Shown: positions 1-5,994 of the stretch, in pieces
Numbering within the stretch: position 1 is the stretch's first letter
Layout: the number at the start of each line of letters is the position of its first letter
Assembly (NCBI GenBank): GCA_013416795.1
Contig: RQSC01000005.1
Span: 246,611-256,672 of the forward strand
Direction of reading: 5' to 3'
Length of the DNA: 10,062 bases
Source: Prasinococcaceae sp. CCMP 1430
Lineage: Eukaryota; Prasinodermophyta; Palmophyllophyceae; Prasinococcales; Prasinococcaceae
The notes under the pieces: generated by a model
What the model was told of the DNA's origin: nothing
Database searches by the model: none
Seen by the model: the letters and a program-made list of their open reading frames with translations, nothing else
Position numbers and translations under genes: made by a program

Positions 1-1
1 G

Positions 2-938
2 CGGCAGCAGCAACAGCAACAGCCCGGCCAGGGCGCGAGCGACCTCGGCCAGGCCCAGGCGAGGTCGCCCGGGGCGGGCGCGGGCGTGGACGGGGAGGCG
101 GGGCGGCGAGCGCAGGTGCGCGCGCGCGCGGAGCAGCTCGAGCAGGACGAGCGAGACGCGGAGGAGCTGCGCGCCCCCATACGCGTGCGGCTCTCGCACG
201 CCGCCGAGGGCGCGCGGCGGTCGGCCGACCCGGGCATGCACGACCTCGACATGCTCGCAATGCTCAACGAGCTGGAGGCCGTGGGCTTCACGCGCGAGCA
301 GGCCGAGACCGCGTCGCGCGTGGTGGTCGCGCACAACGCCGAGCTGTGGGCGCGCTCCGGGCTGCGCTTCGCGGAGAAGCTCGACCTCGCGAAGCACGAG
401 CACTCGAACGAGGCTGCCCGGAGCGTCTTCCACGAACAGATGGACAACCGGCTGTCGCAGATAATGTCGGACATGCGGCGCGACGTCGAGGGCGTGTCGA
501 CGGAGCTGCAGCGGCTGAGGGACGACATGCGGTACGAGCAGGAGAAGCTGCAGACCTCGCACAGGCTCGACATGAACGTGCGGGCGCGTGCGCTGGCGCG
601 CGCGCGCCCGAAAACGCGCGCGGGCGCGCAACTGCCGGCTCGGCGCCCCTCGGCCCCTGCCCCGCCTCGCTGACGTGCGCGCGACCGCGCGCGGGCCCCC
701 GCAGCTCGAGAAGAATCGAATCAAGGAGGAGATGCAACAGATCGGCGACCGCATAGGGCACGCCGAGGGGCGGCTGGAGCGCATGGTGGCCACCACCGGC
801 CACGAGAACAAGAACGAAATCCAAGAGGTGCGCACGCTGCTCGAGGCGTCCAAGAGCGACTTCCTGCGCTTCGGCATCGGCGGCGTCGTCTCCGTCGTCA
901 CCGTCGGCCTCACGTATTTGCGGTTCTTCCACATGTAG
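2..938 (+). CDS. DUF1640/CCDC90 (MCUR1-like) inner-mitochondrial-membrane coiled-coil protein, 5' partial, two exons
   Basis: Exons are 2-577 and 705-938, giving at least 269 residues. The frame is open to the left edge, so the true start and any mitochondrial presequence lie outside; the GTG at 86 is not a start. The fragment begins with a Gln run (CAG/CAA, bases 5-25) and a charged linker. It then shows the family's opening motif, DLDMLAMLNELEAVGFTREQ (about residue 81), a long coiled coil, the conserved LEKNRIKEE (first residues of exon 2), a short helical KNEIQEVRTLLEASK segment, and one C-terminal membrane helix ending TYLRFFHM, then TAG-TGA. This is the known architecture of CCDC90A/B (MCUR1), proteins linked to the mitochondrial calcium uniporter or respiratory-complex assembly; the role here is inferred. 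Family membership is fairly sure; orthology to MCUR1 is not. Confidence 0.85.
578..704 (+). other. Spliceosomal intron in the CCDC90-like gene (127 nt, phase 0)
   Basis: The intron starts GTGCGGG and ends CCCCCGCAG. Removing it joins ...RLDMN directly to LEKNRIKEE, restoring a family-conserved junction across two different reading frames. A CTGAC branch-point candidate has its A at 673, 31 nt before the 3' splice site. The intron is very rich in CG dinucleotides, so both flanking frames read through it partly open. Confidence 0.85.
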
Positions 939-1921
939 TGAGTGGGCGTCCTCTTCTATAGGAGTAGTGCCCAGGTGGAGCTGCAGCAGGCCATGTTGCG
1001 CCTCCGCGTTTACTGTTACCACTGCCTGTAGGAAGCCCCAAACAAATTAGACCATGCTTCGACCCACCCGCGAGTGCCCCCCCCCAAGGGCCCCTGTGGC
1101 ACCCCGCAGCGCGTGTTCGTGGTAAAGGCCGGCGAGGTGGGCATGCGTGGGCCAGGCGCACAGCGCGTGGGGGGGGGGTCTCCGTGGGCATATTTCGTGC
1201 GAGTTCGGCTAAAACCCTACCCAAAACAACCCGAAATGGCCAAAATTGTTTTGAGATTGCACCAGGGCCGCCGCGCAGGTGCTGAAGGCGGGCCGGAGGC
1301 ACTCCTTCTCTTCTGCGCGGAGCAGGGGGGGCGAGGGCTGTGGTGGGGTTGTGCCATCGTCGTCATCATCTGGAGGCGTCGGGGTGAGGGAAACCAAGCA
1401 TTTCGTTACATAAATTACGCGATACCAAGTATTTCGGGCATTATTCAAATTGCCAACATTTAGACGCCAATTGACTCTGTCCGGGCGCGGAGGGCGGAGA
1501 TGTGGGAGCGGGAGCGGGGGAATAGCTTGCGCGTGTCGGCAGCGGAGTGCGTGACCTCTCGCGGGCGGCGTCGCGCAGGTGTGCGAGCGCAGAGCACGCT
1601 CGTTGTGCTCCCGCATGCGGCGCACGCGAGTAAGAAGAAGTCGTTCCACTCAGCCGCGGTGGTTGTGTTCTCACGCGCGGAACGCGCGATGCAGTAAATT
1701 GTTCTTCTCAAAGCCCCCATAATGACGGTGGGAAGGGAGGGAGGGCGCGTGAGTGAGTGAGGGTTAGTGTTGCCCACGGCGCGCGCTCTGGTGTGCGCGT
1801 AATAGCGCGGCGGCGATTGCGCGCGCGCGGTGAGTCGGTTGGCGCCGGGTCTTCTCGTCCGGTTGGGTGGTGTGTGTGGCACACTGATGAGCTCAAATTT
1901 TGACGATCCTGCGTGGTTTGT
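939..1921. other. Intergenic region, no gene recognised
   Basis: No coding frame here has family resemblance. It holds a C9 run (1077-1085) and a G10 run (1169-1178), an AT-rich island (about 1390-1470) set in GC-rich DNA, and G-rich simple repeats (GGGA then GAGT units, about 1731-1765). I found no convincing AATAAA or TGTAA poly(A) signal after the upstream gene. Confidence 0.5.
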
Positions 1922-1935
1922 GTGGCCGTAGTTTA

Positions 1936-1966
1936 AAATCCGCTTGTACCAGAGCAGGTTAGCTAT
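1936..1966 (+). other. tRNA-His intron 1 (31 nt, D-loop, about position 14/15)
   Basis: This insert separates TAGTTTA from GTGGTTAGAAT, which together make a standard D-arm with an 8-nt loop. It is at an ectopic position: ordinary eukaryotic tRNA introns sit only at 37/38. Its 3' end contributes TTAGCTAT to a second A-box-like sequence running into exon 2. The boundaries are set by fit to the tRNA fold and could be off by a nucleotide or two. Confidence 0.75.
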
Positions 1967-1989
1967 GTGGTTAGAATCTCTCGTTGTGG

Positions 1990-2010
1990 GCACGTTCGAC
2001 GTAGACGTAT
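1990..2010 (+). other. tRNA-His intron 2 (21 nt, canonical 37/38 position)
   Basis: The intron lies one base 3' of the GTG anticodon, between G37 (1989) and C38 (2011), the normal eukaryotic site. Internally it can form an ACGT-TCG-ACGT hairpin (1992-2002). Removing it restores a perfect 5-bp anticodon stem and a 7-nt loop. Confidence 0.8.
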
Positions 2011-2030
2011 CCGAGAAGACCCGGGCTCGA

Positions 2031-2046
2031 CTTTTCAATTACGAGA
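2031..2046 (+). other. tRNA-His intron 3 (16 nt, T-loop, about position 58/59 or 59/60)
   Basis: The insert splits the T-loop CTCGA/TT between the two halves of a perfect 5-bp T-stem. The 3' copy at 2267-2300 has the same arm without the insert, which supports a real insertion. CTCG (2026-2029) can pair with CGAG (2042-2045), leaving the 3-nt bulge ATT, a partial bulge-helix-bulge. Cutting between the second and third bulge nucleotides would instead give 2032-2047 and loop CTCGACT; both readings are 16 nt. Confidence 0.75.
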
Positions 2047-2064
2047 TTCCCGGCGGCCACAGAA

Positions 2065-2070
2065 TTTTTT
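2065..2070 (+). terminator. RNA polymerase III terminator (T6)
   Basis: Six T residues on the coding strand begin 4 nt after the tRNA-His discriminator base, the expected place for Pol III release. Confidence 0.75.
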
Positions 2071-2163
2071 GCTCGGATCCGCAACTTTTTTGCATTACTT
2101 TGACCTGTAACCATGCATTTCACGAAATTATGACATTTATTTCACGGAATTATAATACGAAGC

Positions 2164-2218
2164 GGATTCCGTTGGAATCCCATTATATCTGTGAATCCGA
2201 AGGGAACCCACGGTTCCC
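2164..2218. repeat. Two short perfect hairpins
   Basis: GGATTCC-GTT-GGAATCC (2164-2180) and GGGAACC-CAC-GGTTCCC (2202-2218) are two 7-bp stems with 3-nt loops, 21 nt apart, between the tRNA-His gene and its 3' copy. No function is assigned. Confidence 0.55.
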
Positions 2219-2266
2219 CGACGCACCTTTCCCGCTGTTTTCCGACGTTGCGGCGTTTTGCGAACA

Positions 2267-2300
2267 CGAAGAGACCCGGGGTCGATTCCCGGCGGCCACA
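2267..2300 (+). pseudogene. tRNA-His 3'-end copy (truncated, T-loop intact)
   Basis: CGAAG, AGAC, T-stem CCGGG/CCCGG with loop GTCGATT, acceptor strand CGGCCAC and discriminator A match the 3' part of the neighbouring tRNA-His, but with no T-loop insert and with C54 changed to G. No matching GTGGCCG 5' half was found on this strand either upstream (2071-2266) or downstream to 2710, so neither a normal nor a permuted tRNA could be assembled. The 3' flanks of both copies also resemble each other (a CTTTTT stretch followed by ATTACT), suggesting an old local duplication. Confidence 0.6.
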
Positions 2301-2710
2301 GAAGTTTACGGTACTTTTTGGAATTACTGTACTGTACGAATCCACACCAGACCCTACATTGGGTCAAACCGTAAGTGCACACGTGGCGCGCCCTCGGCTT
2401 GGCGTGTGATCTTCATCCTCGCCACGCGCAAGGGCGGGCGGGCGGGCGGGCGAGGGGGGGGTGTGCGGGCGAGCGTGCGCCAATGTAGTCCGCTCGCCGT
2501 CCGCTCTCAGCGCCACACGGGCGCGGCGCGGGCGCGCGGGGAGCCGAGCGCCCCCCCTCTTTGTCCGGAGCGCGCGCCCCGCGCGCGCGCTGCCGCTCCC
2601 GCGCGGCCGCGGCGCGCAGGCGCGCCCGACGCGGCGCCCTGCTGCAGGCCCTTCCCTTCCCAGTCCCCTCCAGCGCCTGACCGCCGCGCTCGCGCGCGTT
2701 GTCAGCCGCC
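2301..2710 (+). promoter_or_regulatory. Presumed promoter and 5' leader of the two-propeller WD40 gene
   Basis: No coding signal was recognised. Base composition changes from moderately AT-rich to very GC-rich at about 2390. A (GGGC)n tract at 2432-2451 followed by a G8 run (2453-2460) gives clustered GGGCGG boxes and a G-quadruplex motif on the coding strand. I see no clear TATA box. The assignment to this gene is positional. Confidence 0.4.
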
Positions 2711-5623
2711 ATGGCCATGGAGGTGCGCCGCGTGATCGGCGACGCCCACGACCTGCCCGTGCTGTGTGCCGCGTACAACCGCTCGCGCCGCGAGGTGTAC
2801 TCGGGGGCACAAGACGCCCTCATCAAGGCGTGGGACGCCGACAGCGGGCGGCCGCTGCGCGTGATGGCCGGCCACAAGGGATGGGTGACCGACCTGTGCT
2901 TCGTGCCCAGCGTGCACGCTCTCTTTAGCTGCTCCACCGACGGCAGCGTGCGCGTGTGGTCGGAGAAGGGGCGCGCGGTGCAGTGCGTCGAGTTCGGCGA
3001 GCCGCGCGGACAGGCGTCGGCTGCGGCGGCGCATGCGGCGGCGGCGCCGGCGAGCGCGATGGCCGCAGCCGAGGCCGCGCGCGCTGCCAGAACGCGCTCG
3101 GATGGCCCGGTCTTCTGCCTGGCGTGGTCGCACAAGCGCCGTCTGCTCATCGCCGGCGGCAACGGCGTGATCCACATCTACAAGTGCAAGACGCCCGCCG
3201 AGCTGAGGAGGCAGGAGGTTGCGCGCGTGGCTCGCGGCGGCGGCGGCGGCGGCGGCCGCCGCGGCGGCTACAGCGCGCGCGCGTTCGGGGCTGCCACGGC
3301 GAGCGACGCCGACGGGACGGCAGGCTTCGCATCGGGGACGGACGGCTCCTCCGACGGAGACGCGCAGCGCTGCGTGCTCACGCACTTCGCGTGTGTGCGC
3401 TCGCACGGCGACATCGTGCGCGGGCTGTGCGTCAACGAGAGCGGCAGCAAGCTCTTCTCGACGGGCTTCGATCGCGCCATCTGCGTGTACGACATCGAGC
3501 GCCCGCACGACTTTCTCAAGGTCGAGAACTGCCACGACGGCGCCATCTGCGCCCTCGCGCTCGACACCGAGCACCACCGGCTCGTCACGGGTGCCAACGA
3601 CGGGAGCTTCAAAGTGTGGTCGCAGGAGGGGCGCTGCCTGGACACCTTTCTCGGTCCCGACACGGTGACGGGCCTGGCGTATGTCCCCGCCACTCGCAAC
3701 TACTGGATTGCGAGCGAGTCGGGGCGCTGCACCGTGTACGATCCGCGCTCGCCCATGGACATCTCTGGCTACGTGAGCGCGACCAGCAGCCTGGGCGACT
3801 TCGCTGCCATCCAGCACATCCACCAGCCGCCGGATGCGTCGGACGTGCTCGTGGGGCTCAGCTCGCAGCGGCAGCTGGTGATGTGGCAGTTCAACCCGTG
3901 TGCGGCGCAGCGCGTGCTCACGGGCCACGCCGACTGGGTGGAGGCGCTCTGCGTCGTCGAGCGCGGCATGGCCTACGACAGCCATGCCGAGGGGGGAAAT
4001 TGGGGAAAAATCGCCGCCGCGGACGTCGGCGACGACGGCGGCGGCGGCGATCCGGCCGACGGGCTGGCGGGTGGTCGCAAGCGCCCCAGAGAGACGATCG
4101 TGTTCAGCGCGGGTGCCGACGGCGTGCTCCTCCGCTGGCAGCCGAGCCCGGAGCTCAACACTGACGTGTACACGTGCGTGGAGGAGCTGGCGGGCGGTCA
4201 TCGAGGCGGCATCCTGTGCCTCGCCCACTGCGCGGAGCTCGACCTGCTGCTGACGGGCTCGGAGGACGCCAGCATCCGCGTGTGGCACCTCGATGGGCGC
4301 GAGGAGCTCGGCGCGCAAACGGCCGCGCGCAACAAACGGAGGGAACAGAGGGGGTTAGAGCCCCCGGCAGGTCCCGCGGGCCGCGAAAACCCGACAAAGG
4401 TCCCCGACGTGCTGCTCGGCCACGAGGGGCAGGTCAGCTGCCTCGCGGCGCTGGAAGGCGCCGTGCTTGCGTCGGCGGGCGCCGACTGCTCGCTGCGCTT
4501 CTGGGACCTCCGCACTCGCCATGAGATTGCCTGCTTGGCTCGCGCGCACGAGGGCCCCGTTGCCGCGCTGTGCTACGGCGCGGAGCGCGCCGAGCTCGCG
4601 TCGTGCGGCCCCGAGGCTGTGGCCAAGGTGTGGTGCACGCGCTCGCACTCGCTCAAGTACGTGCTGCCCGCGGAGGGCGCCCAAGTCACTTGTCTGGGCT
4701 TTGTGCCCGCGGGCGTGGCGGCCCAGTGCGAGCGCGGCCACCGGCGGCTGCAGCAGCAGCTGCAACTCCGGCTCGCCGCGCGCGCGCGCGCGCGCGAGGC
4801 GGCGGCCGCGGAGTCCGAGCAGGACGGACACCGCGCTGCTGGCGCCGCGGCCGTTATTGAGGCCCCGGCCGAGGACGACGGGGGCGTTATTGAATCGCCA
4901 TCCTCGACGGAGGGGGGCCCTCACGCGGCCCTGAGCAGCGGCCACTGGGTCACCGCGGCGGACGACGGTGTGGTGCGCTTCTGGGACTGCGAGCAGGCCA
5001 GCGTGGTGTGGTCGCTGCCCTTTGAGGGCTCGAGCGCCGCGGCGCTCTTCGTCGACGCGAGCAACGCCGTGGTGCTGCTCGTCGCGCAGGACCGCCGCGT
5101 GCAGGTGGTCGACCTTGTGGGGCGAGCAACAGGGCGCGCGTACGCGGGCCACACCGACGCCGTGCGCTGCATCGCGCGCGTGGAGGGGCGCGGGCACTAC
5201 CTGACGGGCTCGTGGGACAGGACCGTGCGGGTGTGGGCCTCTGCGGCCGCCGGGAGGGGCGTTCAGGTGAGGAGCAAGGGAGCATTAGGGGAGGACGCGG
5301 GCGAGGGGGAAGAGGAGACCGGGGCCGGGGAGGACGCCACGGGCAACTACTACGCGTCCAGCTACGAGGCGGAGCACCCGCTCGTGCCGCCGCGCGCGCT
5401 GCGTACGGACCGGGGCGTCCGCTCGCTGCTCAGCCGCATGAACGCCGCCGCGGAGGGCGCGGGCGCCGCCTCGGGCGCGCGCGGCGATGAGGAGGCCGCC
5501 GCGCGCACCGCGCTCGGCGGCAAGCTCGTGGACCTGGAGGGGAGCCTCCAGCACAGGTACTTCGGCGGGCCGCCGGTGCGCCGCAAGGTCGACGCCAAGG
5601 TCACGACCTCCTCCTCCGCGTGA
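2711..5623 (+). CDS. Large WD40-repeat protein, about 14 blades (two beta-propellers)
   Basis: 970 residues. The ATG at 2711 sits in a perfect GCCGCCATGG context; the frame is open to a TTG at 2699, which I do not use. WD40 blades end at about residues 41, 83, 157, 260, 303, 343, 392, 476, 525, 598, 641, 758, 800 and 842 (KAW, RVW, HIY, CVY, KVW, TVY, VMW, LRW, RVW, RFW, KVW, RFW, QVVD, RVW), consistent with two seven-bladed propellers (about 10-400 and 403-850). Low-complexity inserts interrupt blades: Ala-rich (100-127), Gly-rich (176-216), acidic/Gly (427-460), basic (540-562) and Gln/Arg/Ala (679-735). The tail (851-970) is acidic, then holds a conserved-looking LVPPRALRTDRGVRSLLSRM segment. 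It is probably a scaffold. I do not recognise an ortholog group. No intron is needed. Confidence 0.85.
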   Translation: MAMEVRRVIGDAHDLPVLCAAYNRSRREVYSGAQDALIKAWDADSGRPLRVMAGHKGWVTDLCFVPSVHALFSCSTDGSVRVWSEKGRAVQCVEFGEPRGQASAAAAHAAAAPASAMAAAEAARAARTRSDGPVFCLAWSHKRRLLIAGGNGVIHIYKCKTPAELRRQEVARVARGGGGGGGRRGGYSARAFGAATASDADGTAGFASGTDGSSDGDAQRCVLTHFACVRSHGDIVRGLCVNESGSKLFSTGFDRAICVYDIERPHDFLKVENCHDGAICALALDTEHHRLVTGANDGSFKVWSQEGRCLDTFLGPDTVTGLAYVPATRNYWIASESGRCTVYDPRSPMDISGYVSATSSLGDFAAIQHIHQPPDASDVLVGLSSQRQLVMWQFNPCAAQRVLTGHADWVEALCVVERGMAYDSHAEGGNWGKIAAADVGDDGGGGDPADGLAGGRKRPRETIVFSAGADGVLLRWQPSPELNTDVYTCVEELAGGHRGGILCLAHCAELDLLLTGSEDASIRVWHLDGREELGAQTAARNKRREQRGLEPPAGPAGRENPTKVPDVLLGHEGQVSCLAALEGAVLASAGADCSLRFWDLRTRHEIACLARAHEGPVAALCYGAERAELASCGPEAVAKVWCTRSHSLKYVLPAEGAQVTCLGFVPAGVAAQCERGHRRLQQQLQLRLAARARAREAAAAESEQDGHRAAGAAAVIEAPAEDDGGVIESPSSTEGGPHAALSSGHWVTAADDGVVRFWDCEQASVVWSLPFEGSSAAALFVDASNAVVLLVAQDRRVQVVDLVGRATGRAYAGHTDAVRCIARVEGRGHYLTGSWDRTVRVWASAAAGRGVQVRSKGALGEDAGEGEEETGAGEDATGNYYASSYEAEHPLVPPRALRTDRGVRSLLSRMNAAAEGAGAASGARGDEEAAARTALGGKLVDLEGSLQHRYFGGPPVRRKVDAKVTTSSSA

Positions 5624-5994
5624 CCGACCTCTGCAGGACCGAGTGCGAGCGAGCGAGCTCGTTCTAAATGCGAGCGCGCTCGCACTTAGGAAAGGCACAC
5701 GTTGTGCGGTGGAGGTCCGCGAGCTCGCGGCGCTTGGCGGCAGCTGCGGCCGGCGAACAAACAGTCAGGCTCAGTCTTTAAAAGAAGGGAGGGCGCGCCC
5801 AATACATGCGCGCTCCCTCTCTAGGTCTAGCCAAGGTTGTTGTTGGTTGGGTGTCCGGGTTGTCGCATTGCACATCCGCGCCGCTGCCCGCATTCGGGGG
5901 GCGACGCCGCGCCGCGCGCGCGCGCGCCCCCCACTGCGCAGGTCGCTCCAGATTCATAAATTGCGTCGCAAACCGGGGGCGGGCGCCCCGGGCG
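5624..5994. other. Convergent intergenic region with a 3' inverted repeat
   Basis: This gap separates the 3' ends of the WD40 gene (+) and murA (-). A 10-bp inverted repeat, AGTGCGAGCG (5642-5651) and CGCTCGCACT (5677-5686), lies 19 nt after the WD40 stop with a 25-nt loop. No gene and no canonical poly(A) hexamer were found on either strand. A run of alternating CG occurs at about 5914-5927. Confidence 0.5.

Larger units (their letters stand above)
1922..2061 (+). tRNA. tRNA-His (anticodon GUG) interrupted by three introns
   Basis: Proposed exons are 1922-1935, 1967-1989, 2011-2030 and 2047-2061, which join to a 72-nt tRNA. Acceptor GTGGCCG pairs 7/7 with CGGCCAC (2054-2060), with discriminator A2061. 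D-stem GTTT pairs with GAAT (wobbles at both ends) around loop AGTGGTTA, which carries G18-G19. Anticodon stem TCTCG pairs 5/5 with CGAGA (2012-2016) around loop TTGTGG+C, so the anticodon is GTG at 1986-1988. The variable loop is AGAC. T-stem CCGGG (2021-2025) pairs 5/5 with CCCGG (2049-2053) around CTCGA+TT. A T6 terminator follows 4 nt later. The joined arms agree with plant cytosolic tRNA-His as I remember it, including C54. G-1 is not clearly encoded (T at 1921), as expected if Thg1 adds it. Transcription and splicing are inferred. Confidence 0.85.

Noticed and set aside
588-938. Independent 116-residue ORF starting in the intron
   Set aside because: Its conserved part begins exactly at a 3' splice site (705) and continues the upstream DUF1640 exon; the earlier residues are intron translation.
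938-974. Additional intron (GTGAGT...CCCAG) at the end of the CCDC90-like gene
   Set aside because: Only 37 nt long, and the joined codon would still be TAG; the protein already ends as the family does, just after the membrane helix.
2267-2710. Permuted tRNA (3' half upstream of 5' half)
   Set aside because: No GTGGCCG-type 5' half with an anticodon stem was found downstream of the 3' copy to 2710.
2699-2710. TTG start for the WD40 gene
   Set aside because: The ATG at 2711 has a perfect Kozak context and eukaryotic genes rarely use TTG.
2702-4318. 538-codon open frame antisense to the WD40 gene
   Set aside because: Long antisense frames are expected opposite GC-rich, codon-biased genes; the protein shows no family motif and is compositionally a mirror of the WD40 gene.
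4780-4797. Alternating CG run inside the WD40 gene as a Z-DNA or insertion element
   Set aside because: It codes an Arg-Ala run in frame and is typical simple-sequence expansion in GC-rich coding DNA; similar runs occur throughout the window.
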